Assembly: GCA_030951095.1 (NCBI GenBank)
Contig: JAUZQI010000007.1
Coordinates: 1-8,070 of the forward strand
From: Mariprofundus sp.
Lineage (GTDB): Bacteria > Pseudomonadota > Zetaproteobacteria > Mariprofundales > Mariprofundaceae
Direction of reading: 5' to 3'
Length of the DNA stretch: 8,070 bases
Below the pieces are notes generated by a model, which did not search any database, was not told where the DNA came from, and saw only the letters and a list, made by a program, of their open reading frames with translations. The position numbers and the translations under genes are program-made. Position 1 is the first letter of the stretch; each line of letters starts with the position of its first letter. This document shows positions 1 through 5,195 of the stretch, piece by piece.

Positions 1-56
1 CTAATATGGCTATCGGTGGCATAACTCCAATTCAAAAACTGGCGTTAGCTGCATAA
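1..56 (+). pseudogene. 3' end of an IS transposase (rve/DDE type, IS3-like)
   Basis: The frame from base 3 reads NMAIGGITPIQKLALAA and stops at TAA 54-56. An ending of the form RPNMAxGGxTPxxKLxxAA is typical of IS3-family integrase-core transposases, where this segment follows the DDE domain. Only 17 residues lie in the window, so I cannot say whether the rest of the gene is intact. A hairpin and a probable IS end follow directly, and then a recombinase fragment in the same orientation. The IS3 assignment rests on memory of the C-terminal motif. Confidence 0.6.
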
Positions 57-96
57 CCTCTACTTTTAACTTCGGTTAAAAATGGGGGGATTACCA
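57..96 (+). mobile_element. Probable right end of the IS, with a UUCG hairpin
   Basis: Just past the transposase stop, TTTTAAC (64-70), TTCG (71-74) and GTTAAAA (75-81) form a perfect 7-bp stem closed by a C(UUCG)G tetraloop. A G-run and ATTACCA follow, ending at 96 in CA, the usual 3' terminus of IS3-family elements. Recombinase coding sequence begins at 97. The exact boundary is inferred from that change; the other IS end is outside the window, so neither the terminal repeat nor a target duplication can be tested. Confidence 0.5.
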
Positions 97-225
97 TTCC
101 GCGTAGGTGCTGCTGCACTCGACATGCTTAACGATGTATATGGTCTTGAGAAGATTATGCTGAGAGGAGGTTGGCGAACTGAATCAACGGCATTGAGATA
201 CTTGAGAACATGGTCAGAGATCTAA
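97..225 (+). pseudogene. C-terminal fragment of a Cre-like tyrosine recombinase, apparently cut by an IS
   Basis: The frame from 97 reads FRVGAAALDML, a linker, then IMLRGGWRTESTALRYLR and stops at TAA 223-225. Tyrosine recombinases end with HSxRVG (second catalytic Arg), GGW (the His/Trp position) and RY (the nucleophilic Tyr); the RVG, GGW and RY elements are present in the right order and spacing. The His-Ser that should precede FRVG is absent, and IS terminal sequence lies there instead. The N-terminal domain and the first catalytic Arg are missing, so the fragment cannot be active. A start at ATG 82-84 inside the IS end would give a 47-residue peptide but is unlikely to be functional. 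The stop overlaps the convergent VanZ-like stop (222-224). Confidence 0.75.
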
Positions 226-602
226 AGCATCCCGTTGTACAGAAGATATTTTTTCCATCCGATGATGTACAATGCCCGAGACAACATCCCTACCAGTTCG
301 CCTGCCATATCCAGCGCAAAATCACTCATCCATGGTTCACGGCCAGGTACTCATAATTGAACAACCTCACTCGCACCGGCAAACAGTGCCAAACCAGCAA
401 TTAAGATTCGCAGTGGCAATGCTGGAAATGCAATTCGTACAGTAAGGCCCAGCAGAGCAAACAGCAGAACGTGCATGACATCTGCTGATGGCCAAAAACT
501 ATCAATCCAGTTGAGAGTTTGCCCGATCATGCTGAATTCCGTTCGTAACCATTCCAGTGATGTCTGCGGCAAGGTCATGGAAATGGTGGGTGACCCATGC
601 AA
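222..602 (-). pseudogene. VanZ-like membrane protein gene with one in-frame TGA
   Basis: One frame runs from about 602 to TAG 222-224 but is interrupted once, by TGA 351-353. The first part (83 residues) has ADVMHVLLFALLGL and a second hydrophobic stretch, LRILIAGLALFAGASEVVQL. After the TGA the same frame goes on as VPGREPWMSDFALDMAGELVG and ends in YIIGWKKYLLYNGML. This matches the VanZ-family pattern of His-containing helix, E-x-x-Q, PGR, then D-x-x-x-N/D-x-x-G. The start is TTG 600-602 or, more likely, ATG 576-578; neither has a clear ribosome binding site, and an in-frame stop at 633-635 bounds the frame. It lies downstream of fcl on the same strand, so it may be the last gene of that transcript. 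VanZ-like proteins of unknown exact function often occur in exopolysaccharide loci. Confidence 0.75.
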
Positions 603-677
603 GTGTATGAAGAAACAATACCCACCTAAATATCACTACACTATTACATCGCATCACGAGCCTTCAACGAAACAGAA

Positions 678-1781
678 CTATTGACGAGCAGTAGCTTGAG
701 ACTCCAGGAACCACTGGTAAGCATTTTCCAGCCCATCACGTAACCCGATGGCAGAAGACCAACCCATATTGGCAAGGCGACGACTATCCATCAATTTGCG
801 TGGTGCTCCATCCGGTTTACTTGAATCGAAACGAATTTCACCTTTAAAGCCAGTGACCTCCCCTACCAGCCTAGCCAGTGCGGCTATGCTTACTTCCTGA
901 CCACTGCCCACATTGATATGTGAAAGCATGGGCTGGGTGTTGGCAGTATAAATATCTGGTGGCAGGTCAAGCACAAATAGCGATGCTGCGGCCATATCAT
1001 CCACATGCAAGAATTCACGGAGTGGTGTGCCGCTACCCCAGATTCTTACAAGCGGTGAGATGTGAGACGTGAGGCGTGAGATGCGGCCCGCTTCGCGGGC
1101 CAGGTCCATATCTGCAAGTGCCTCGCCGGGGATACGACTATCGCATTGATCAATGGTGTTAAGCTCATCGAGATTTCCATCCTGGGCCAGCTTCGCCAGA
1201 TGAAAACGCCGGATCAATGCAGGCACTACATGAGAATTCTCAGGATGAAAATTATCACCCGGCCCATAAAGATTCGTTGGCATCACGCTACGGTAATCCA
1301 CACCATACTGACGGTTATAACTCTCGCAAAGTTTGATACCCGCTATCTTGGCCACTGCGTAAGGTTCATTGGTAGGCTCTAGCGTACCGGTCAACAAGGA
1401 GTCTTCTCGCATTGGCTGCTCAGCCATGCGCGGATAAATACAGGATGAGCCCAGGAGCAGCAGCTTTTGTACCCCTGCAGCCCAAGCCTGATGAGTCAGA
1501 TTGCACTCGATCATCAAGTTATCGTAAATAAATTCTGCCGGATACGTATTATTCGCATGAATACCACCCACTTTGGCAGCCGCTACAATAACTACATCGG
1601 GTTTCTCAGCAGCCATGAATTCAGCTACAGCAGCTTGATCAGTCAAGTCCAGTTCAGCATGCGTACGTGTGAGTATTTCCAGCTTCTCACCCGCCTCTTT
1701 ACGAGCCTGAAGCTTGCGCACAATCGCTGAGCCGACCATGCCACGATGGCCTGCGATGTATATCTTTGAACTATTTTCCAT
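678..1781 (-). CDS. fcl: GDP-L-fucose synthase (GDP-4-keto-6-deoxymannose 3,5-epimerase/4-reductase)
   Basis: This cytoplasmic NADPH-dependent short-chain dehydrogenase epimerises and reduces GDP-4-keto-6-deoxy-D-mannose, the product of Gmd, to GDP-L-fucose. The Rossmann motif GHRGMVG is at residues 11-17. Active-site residues are Ser112 and Cys114 in GSSCIYP, Tyr141 and Lys145 in YAVAK, and His184, all equivalent to the E. coli WcaG set by motif alignment. The C-terminal half keeps [15 protein letters not shown] (248-262) and SKPDGAPRK (321-329). At 367 residues it is about 45 longer than the usual 310-325; the excess lies at about 199-245 and is partly encoded by a heptamer array and a GC-rich hairpin. 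The start is ATG 1779-1781 with GAGG 6 nt upstream; the stop is TAG 678-680. It lies 253 bp after gmd on the same strand. Probably functional, because the insertion lies in a loop that varies in length within the family. Confidence 0.95.
   Translation of the reverse strand: MENSSKIYIAGHRGMVGSAIVRKLQARKEAGEKLEILTRTHAELDLTDQAAVAEFMAAEKPDVVIVAAAKVGGIHANNTYPAEFIYDNLMIECNLTHQAWAAGVQKLLLLGSSCIYPRMAEQPMREDSLLTGTLEPTNEPYAVAKIAGIKLCESYNRQYGVDYRSVMPTNLYGPGDNFHPENSHVVPALIRRFHLAKLAQDGNLDELNTIDQCDSRIPGEALADMDLAREAGRISRLTSHISPLVRIWGSGTPLREFLHVDDMAAASLFVLDLPPDIYTANTQPMLSHINVGSGQEVSIAALARLVGEVTGFKGEIRFDSSKPDGAPRKLMDSRRLANMGWSSAIGLRDGLENAYQWFLESQATARQ
1055..1082 (-). repeat. Four heptamer repeats inside fcl
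   Basis: Four 7-bp units (1055-1061, 1062-1068, 1069-1075, 1076-1082) read GTGAGAT, GTGAGAC, GTGAGGC and GTGAGAT on the + strand. Arrays of this kind are normally seen between genes. Here the array is read in frame and encodes most of [10 protein letters not shown] in the extended loop of the fucose synthase. Confidence 0.85.
1085..1101. repeat. GC-rich perfect hairpin inside fcl
   Basis: GGCCCGC (1085-1091), TTC (1092-1094) and GCGGGCC (1095-1101) form a perfect 7-bp stem with a 3-nt loop, three bases from the heptamer array. It resembles REP-type palindromes and encodes LAREAG in the fcl frame. There is no T-run, so it is not a conventional terminator. Confidence 0.8.
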
Positions 1782-1812
1782 TAAATCCTCGATAACCCTT
1801 TAATCGATATCA

Positions 1813-1846
1813 TTAGCCACGACAACACGAATGAACACGAATTATT
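1813..1846 (-). repeat. ATTCGTG intergenic repeat, copy 1 (inverted)
   Basis: On the + strand this is TTAGCCACGAC followed by AACACGAATG and AACACGAATT; its reverse complement carries ATTCGTGTT units ending in CGTGGCTAA, matching copies 2 and 3. It is inverted relative to both, so the fcl-gmd gap is bounded by opposed repeats. Confidence 0.75.
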
Positions 1847-1926
1847 TAACTCCAAAGTAGTATGTGGCCTGGACGACTAACGATAACTCTGAAATCAATC
1901 CAACCAACTATTCCTTTCTCTTTTAC

Positions 1927-1965
1927 CAATTCGTGTAAACTGTAAACGTGTGCATTCGTGGCTGG
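1927..1965 (+). repeat. ATTCGTG intergenic repeat, copy 2
   Basis: AATTCGTGTAAAC, then a partly degenerate unit, then GTGTGCATTCGTGGCTGG. It shares the terminal TTCGTGGCT with copy 3 and is in the same orientation. Confidence 0.7.
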
Positions 1966-1991
1966 CTTCTGTCTTAAAATACCACCCTCTC

Positions 1992-2027
1992 TAATTCGTG
2001 GAAATTCGTGTGTATTCGTGGCTAGTT
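1992..2027 (+). repeat. ATTCGTG intergenic repeat, copy 3
   Basis: Three tandem 10-bp units, ATTCGTGGAA, ATTCGTGTGT and ATTCGTGGCT, followed by AGTTT. It ends 8 bp before the gmd stop codon. Similar ATTCGTG arrays occur between genes in many bacterial genomes (from memory); I know of no assigned function. Confidence 0.8.
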
Positions 2028-2034
2028 TCCTTTC

Positions 2035-3150
2035 TCACTCATGAGCCACAGCGACATCATGTCCATGCTCTTTCAGCAGTGCATGGCGCTGCGCAGCCTT
2101 CAGGTCTACGGCCACCATTTCAGCGCACATTTCCTGTACAGTTATCTCATTTGTCCAGCCAAGTTTAGCTTTAGCCTTAGATGGGTCGCCCAATAATGTT
2201 TCCACTTCGGCAGGCCGGAAATAACGTGGGTCCACGCGCACAATTACATCACCCACGGAAAGTGCTGGAGCTTTATCACCATCAATGGACTCAATCACAG
2301 CATGCTCATCCACACCCTCACCTTCAAAGCGTAGTGTGATACCGAGTTCGGCTGCAGACCATGCAATGAACTGGCGCACTGAATACTGAACACCTGTTGC
2401 AATAACAAAATCTTCTGCCTCATCCTGTTGCAACATCATCCACTGCATACGCACATAATCTTTGGCATGACCCCAATCGCGCAACGCATCCATGTTACCC
2501 ATATACAGACACTTTTCTAAACCCTGAGAAATGTTGGAAAGCCCTCGTGTGATCTTGCGAGTTACAAAAGTTTCGCCACGGCGCGGTGATTCATGATTGA
2601 ACAGGATGCCGTTGCAGGCATACATACCGTAAGACTCGCGATAATTTACTACAATCCAGTAGGCGTACATCTTGGCCACAGCATAGGGAGAGCGAGGGTA
2701 AAATGGTGTGGTCTCCTTCTGAGGAATCTCCTGAACTTCACCGAAAAGTTCAGAAGTGGATGCCTGATAAAACTTTACCTTCTTTTCCATGCCCAGCAGT
2801 CGGATGGCTTCCAGCAGACGCAGCGTACCCAGACCATCGACGTCAGCGGTATATTCAGGCGACTCGAAGCTCACCGCCACATGCGACTGAGCACCGAGGT
2901 TATACACCTCGTCGGGCTGCACTTCCTGGATAATGCGGGTAAGGTTGGATGAGTCGGTTAAATCACCATAATGCAGAACAAAGCGTTTATTCTCCACATG
3001 CGGATCCTGATAGATTTGATCCACGCGCTGCGTGTTAAATGAAGAAGCACGGCGTTTGATGCCATGTACTTCGTAACCCTTTTCCAGCAGAAGCTCTGCC
3101 AAATATGAGCCGTCCTGACCGGTTACACCGGTAATCAATGCTTTTTTCAC
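2035..3150 (-). CDS. gmd: GDP-mannose 4,6-dehydratase
   Basis: This NADP-dependent cytoplasmic enzyme converts GDP-D-mannose to GDP-4-keto-6-deoxy-D-mannose, the branch point to GDP-L-fucose, GDP-rhamnose and related sugars. The cofactor motif GVTGQDG is at residues 8-14. Catalytic Thr132 and Glu134 are in STSELFG, and Tyr156 and Lys160 in [23 protein letters not shown] (185-200) and the [11 protein letters not shown] segment (307-317) are characteristic of the GMD family. The length of 371 residues is normal (about 370-375). It starts at GTG 3148-3150, with GGAAGG 6 nt upstream; the Rossmann strand begins at residue 3, so nothing is missing at the N-terminus. fcl follows, separated by repeats, so the two probably act in sequence and may be cotranscribed. 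No convincing promoter is visible in the 40 bp upstream. Confidence 0.97.
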   Translation of the reverse strand: MKKALITGVTGQDGSYLAELLLEKGYEVHGIKRRASSFNTQRVDQIYQDPHVENKRFVLHYGDLTDSSNLTRIIQEVQPDEVYNLGAQSHVAVSFESPEYTADVDGLGTLRLLEAIRLLGMEKKVKFYQASTSELFGEVQEIPQKETTPFYPRSPYAVAKMYAYWIVVNYRESYGMYACNGILFNHESPRRGETFVTRKITRGLSNISQGLEKCLYMGNMDALRDWGHAKDYVRMQWMMLQQDEAEDFVIATGVQYSVRQFIAWSAAELGITLRFEGEGVDEHAVIESIDGDKAPALSVGDVIVRVDPRYFRPAEVETLLGDPSKAKAKLGWTNEITVQEMCAEMVAVDLKAAQRHALLKEHGHDVAVAHE

Positions 3151-3156
3151 ACTACA

Positions 3157-3162
3157 CCTTCC
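3157..3162 (-). promoter_or_regulatory. Ribosome binding site fixing the GTG start of gmd
   Basis: The minus strand reads GGAAGG, 6 nt before the GTG at 3148-3150. With no in-frame ATG ahead of the Rossmann motif other than this GTG position, it decides the start. Confidence 0.7.
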
Positions 3163-3193
3163 AAAAAAATATCTTATTCTAGACTACAAACTG

Positions 3194-3247
3194 TGATTGG
3201 TAACTAGTGACTTGTGAATCCAACCCTATCCACCAATACTAATCACC
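3194..3247. repeat. Degenerate heptamer repeats upstream of gmd
   Basis: Units TGATTGG, TAACTAG, TGACTTG and TGAATCC occupy 3194-3221 on the + strand. CACCAATACTAATCACC (3231-3247) is the same type of sequence in reverse orientation. They resemble the heptamer array inside fcl in period and style but not in exact sequence. The segment overlaps the stop of the rmlB remnant. Confidence 0.45.
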
Positions 3248-3348
3248 TTTCCTTCAAATACCACTCAGCTGTCTTGCGAATCCCAGTCTCAAATGTCTCC
3301 TGCAGGGCTCCAGTTCAGCTCCTGGCCGATCTTTGTCGCATCAATGGA
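3243..3348 (-). pseudogene. rmlB: 3' remnant of an rmlB-like dTDP-glucose 4,6-dehydratase gene, frameshifted
   Basis: The minus strand encodes SIDATKIGQELNWSP and then, one frame away, QETFETGIRKTAEWYLKER followed by TGA 3243-3245. Joined, this is the C-terminal signature of RmlB (usually IDASKI, then LGW-P-ETFE-GIRKT-EWYL). Dropping one base near 3303 restores a single frame. About 34 of some 350 residues remain; the rest is replaced by the transposase remnant. RmlB acts in dTDP-rhamnose synthesis, so the cluster probably once carried rhamnose genes too. The intact enzyme may be elsewhere in the genome. Confidence 0.7.
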
Positions 3349-3700
3349 AACTAAAGAAACGGTAGCGATTCAAAGGCAATCGCTTCGTGTCAAAGTGAAC
3401 CAGTTCTCCTGGATATGCCTTGTTATACCGCAGAGACTCTTGCTTGCACTTCTCCTCAAGCTTCTTTTCAACCCTGGCAAGGCGCTTCAAGCCAAACTTC
3501 AAAGCCTTGAAACGATTGTTCACTCTTCGTCGTGGAACAAACTCCTGTTTCCGGACTCGAGCCAGTGCTTTGTATATCGTCGGGCGTGATACCCGGTAGC
3601 GAGTAGCTAAAACCGAAACCTTCCCGTTGCCAGTTTGCCATAAACGCTACATCTCTTGTCGATCAAGTGGCGTTAACCTGATCCTTTTGTGAATTACCAT
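3349..3700 (-). pseudogene. IS481-type transposase remnant (N-terminal half, internal TAG)
   Basis: From ATG 3698-3700 the minus strand reads MVIHKRIRLTPLDRQEM, a TAG stop, then RLWQTGNGKVSVLATRYRVSRPTIYKALARV (written here only as a domain label), a helix-turn-helix, a basic linker rich in Lys and Arg, and YPGELVHFDTKRLPL. The last segment carries the H-x-D-x-KRLP motif with the first Asp of the DDE catalytic triad in IS481-family enzymes. The other two acidic residues are gone: after KRLPL the sequence passes into the rmlB remnant. The TAG probably replaced a Trp TGG codon. GAGGAG lies 12 nt before the ATG. The element is dead; the fusion to rmlB points to a deletion after insertion. Confidence 0.75.
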
Positions 3701-3731
3701 GCCTACAAAATCTCCTCATATCTGAAATTTT

Positions 3732-3770
3732 GTAAACAACGCGGTTAATTCCTACACATTAGTTGTTTAC
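3732..3770. repeat. Inverted repeat at the outer side of the IS481 remnant
   Basis: GTAAACAAC (3732-3740) and GTTGTTTAC (3762-3770) are perfect 9-bp inverted copies 21 bp apart, upstream of the transposase start. They could be part of the IS end or a binding site; the partner end of the element is missing. Confidence 0.55.
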
Positions 3771-3900
3771 TGACTGATCGCGTCAACGGATGTAGACGAG
3801 TATCGGAGCCACCGGCTAATACAATTCCTTTCAAAAAAATCTGTCTCTATAAAAGTTTAATCTGTTATAGCCCATACTAGCCATTTATTCCACTAAACTG

Positions 3901-3919
3901 ATTATTTCCTGGAAATAAT
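3901..3919. repeat. AT-rich palindrome over the cysC stop codon
   Basis: ATTATTTCC (3901-3909), T, GGAAATAAT (3911-3919) is a perfect 9-bp palindrome with the cysC stop (3902-3904) inside it. As RNA it would fold with a 5-nt CCTGG loop and a weak AT stem. It could weakly affect 3'-end formation, but it lacks a GC stem and a T-run. Confidence 0.4.
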
Positions 3920-4522
3920 TCCCTGATCCACCAGATAACTGATTACCTGATGCACACACTCCTGCAATGGAAGAGTACCTGTATCTGCAACTATTTCAGG
4001 ATTTTCAGGCTCTTCATATGGTGATGAGATGCCGGTAAAGGCTGGGATCTCACCTGCTCTCGCTTTGGCATATAACCCTTTCACATCACGGGATTCACAC
4101 ACATCAAGCGACGTCCGGCAATAGACTTCGATAAAATCATCGTCATCCAGCAAAGAACGTACTTTGGCACGATCCGATCTAAAAGGAGAAATGAATGCAG
4201 TTAGAGTAAGAGTCCCTGATTCAACAAACAGTTTTGCCACTTCACCAATGCGGCGGATATTTTCAACCCGGTCCTCATTGGAAAAACTGAGGTCACCGCA
4301 CAGACCATGGCGCACATTATCGCCATCAATCACAAAGGTTTTTGCGCCCAAACTGTGCAGGCGTTCTTCCACAGCATGCGCCAGAGTAGACTTACCGGCA
4401 CCGGAAAGGCCAGTGAACCACAACAGAGCACTATTATGCCCGTTGGTCTGTTCACGACCGGATCGGGTCACTGCAGCCTGATGCCAGACCACATTACTAC
4501 TTCTATTATCCTGAGCGTCCAT
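3902..4522 (-). CDS. cysC: Adenylylsulfate (APS) kinase
   Basis: APS kinase phosphorylates adenosine 5'-phosphosulfate with ATP to give PAPS, the donor for sulfotransferases and a substrate for assimilatory sulfate reduction; it is cytoplasmic. The P-loop GLSGAGKST is at residues 38-46 and DGDNVRHGL at 66-74. RIGEVAKLF (91-99) and FISPFRSDR (110-118, with Ser112 at the family's phosphoserine position) follow. [21 protein letters not shown] (145-165, shown as its positions only) and YEEPENPEI complete the APS-binding lid. The length of 206 is normal (about 195-205). The start is ATG 4520-4522 with AAGGAG at 4531-4536. No ATP sulfurylase gene is adjacent, so it is a stand-alone cysC next to GDP-fucose genes. 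That suggests, without proof, PAPS for polysaccharide sulfation; a general assimilatory role is equally possible. Confidence 0.96.
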   Translation of the reverse strand: MDAQDNRSSNVVWHQAAVTRSGREQTNGHNSALLWFTGLSGAGKSTLAHAVEERLHSLGAKTFVIDGDNVRHGLCGDLSFSNEDRVENIRRIGEVAKLFVESGTLTLTAFISPFRSDRAKVRSLLDDDDFIEVYCRTSLDVCESRDVKGLYAKARAGEIPAFTGISSPYEEPENPEIVADTGTLPLQECVHQVISYLVDQGIISRK

Positions 4523-4530
4523 TTATACGA

Positions 4531-4614
4531 CTCCTTAGGGAATCGCTGATTTTTCAGCGGATTCCGTACAGCCCACGGATGGGCTGTCAAATCGGTAACG
4601 TAAGTTACTGATTT
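4531..4614 (-). promoter_or_regulatory. Structured cysC leader: three consecutive hairpins next to the Shine-Dalgarno
   Basis: Three hairpins lie end to end upstream of cysC. They are 4589-4614 (11-bp arms, one mismatch, GTAA loop on the + strand), 4568-4587 (ACAGCCCA/TGGGCTGT, perfect 8 bp, 4-nt loop) and 4539-4565 (GGAATC-GCTGA against TCAGCGGATTCC, one bulge, 4-nt loop). The last ends 2 bp before AAGGAG (4531-4536), the cysC ribosome binding site. None has a T-run. I do not recognise a known riboswitch. The array could be a regulatory leader or a palindromic mobile repeat. Confidence 0.5.
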
Positions 4615-4920
4615 GTAAGCAAGAGCAAAAACCGCGCTTTTACTCCTGCGAACTTATTTTTGGCAGGAGGCCAATAAATCAACATCTGCTTAAGTTCTAC
4701 GCGCAGTTTAACGCGAGCATCAAACTTTAATAGGCGTTTCTCCATCTTATCCGCTGTGTCGGTTTTACAAGACCAACCACTAACGAGCTAGCCTTTATTG
4801 GTATAAACCAATCACATCAGCAGCATTGCAGGATAATTTCAGGTGTCCACAACCCTGATCAGATCGCTCTCAAAAATACTCAACGTGTTGATCGATAAGA
4901 ATAATCTATCAATAATGGTA
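4615..4920. other. Region without a recognisable gene
   Basis: I find no supported gene in this 306-bp AT-leaning stretch. It holds a possible hairpin, CTCCTGC (4643-4649) with GCAGGAG (4663-4669), and a loose TTGATCGATA/TCTATCAA inverted repeat near 4893-4917. A 46-codon minus-strand frame (4605-4745) has no clear ribosome binding site or recognisable homology. Confidence 0.5.
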
Positions 4921-4976
4921 GCGTAAAGTGCAAAGGATCGTGGTATCTCCAGCAATAAGCCTTGCACTTGATACGC
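4921..4976. repeat. Imperfect inverted repeat at the start of the IS5-type remnant
   Basis: GCGTAAAGTGCAAAGG (4921-4936) pairs imperfectly with CCTTGCACTTGATACGC (4960-4976), with gaps. The right arm overlaps the first codons of the transposase-like frame. It may be a degraded IS end or a chance structure. Confidence 0.4.
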
Positions 4977-5045
4977 GAAGAAGAACGACAACTGACATTT
5001 ATACTCTCGTTCGGAGGTCGACTGAAACCTGAAAACCGTTGGGGA
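4962..5045 (+). pseudogene. N-terminal remnant of an IS5/IS1182-type transposase
   Basis: The + frame reads IREEERQLTFILSFGGRLKPENRW (positions about 4971-5042). The pattern QL-x-F, SFGG, L-x-PENRW is the N-terminal signature of many IS5/IS1182-type transposases, where it precedes a segment like VKLAxxIPW. Here the match ends abruptly after ENRW and turns into unrelated sequence. The open frame continues to TAA 5154-5156 (64 codons from a TTG) without family resemblance. No catalytic residues remain. Identification is from motif memory alone. Confidence 0.5.
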
Positions 5046-5123
5046 AGTTTTTTTCAGTTACGCCTGAAAACTCTGGCCGTGGATGGACCTGACCAAAGGA
5101 GGTTTTACACAATCTATGAAAGA

Positions 5124-5149
5124 GAGGGTGTCCTGATCAGAGCACCCTC
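5124..5149 (-). terminator. Possible terminator for the 259-residue protein gene
   Basis: GAGGGTG (5124-5130) and CACCCTC (5143-5149) form a 7-bp GC-rich stem whose loop contains the palindrome CTGATCAG. On the minus strand it lies 37 bp after the TAA of the upstream gene and is followed by TCTTTC, a poor T-tract. It might act on either strand. Confidence 0.4.
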
Positions 5150-5178
5150 GTCTTAAATCCGTATTCCTTCCATGTACG

Positions 5179-5195
5179 GGTTCTGTTATAGAACC
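5179..5195. repeat. Small hairpin over the stop codon of the 259-residue gene
   Basis: GGTTCT (5179-5184), GTTAT (5185-5189) and AGAACC (5190-5195) form a 6-bp stem with the TAA stop (5186-5188) in the loop. It could contribute to 3'-end stability; there is no T-run. Confidence 0.3.

Noticed and set aside
351..353. TGA as selenocysteine in the VanZ-like protein
   Set aside because: VanZ-like proteins are not known selenoproteins, and no bacterial SECIS-like hairpin is evident just downstream of the TGA on the minus strand. A plain nonsense change is simpler.
1992..2027. Short repeated units that might suggest a CRISPR array
   Set aside because: Units of 10 bp in direct tandem, without unique spacers of constant length and without cas genes.
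2593..2952. Plus-strand frames of 119 and 76 codons inside gmd
   Set aside because: Antisense shadows of an unmistakable gmd gene.
4605..4745. Minus-strand frame of 46 codons upstream of cysC
   Set aside because: No clear ribosome binding site, no family resemblance, and its end lies inside the hairpin array.
5051..5070. TTTTCAG/CTGAAAA inverted repeat as a terminator
   Set aside because: AT-rich 7-bp stem; the T-run lies before the stem on the + strand and becomes an A-run after it on the minus strand, so it suits neither direction.
4962..5156. 64-codon + strand frame as an intact gene
   Set aside because: TTG start without a ribosome binding site. Only the first third resembles a transposase N-terminus; the rest looks like unrelated sequence.
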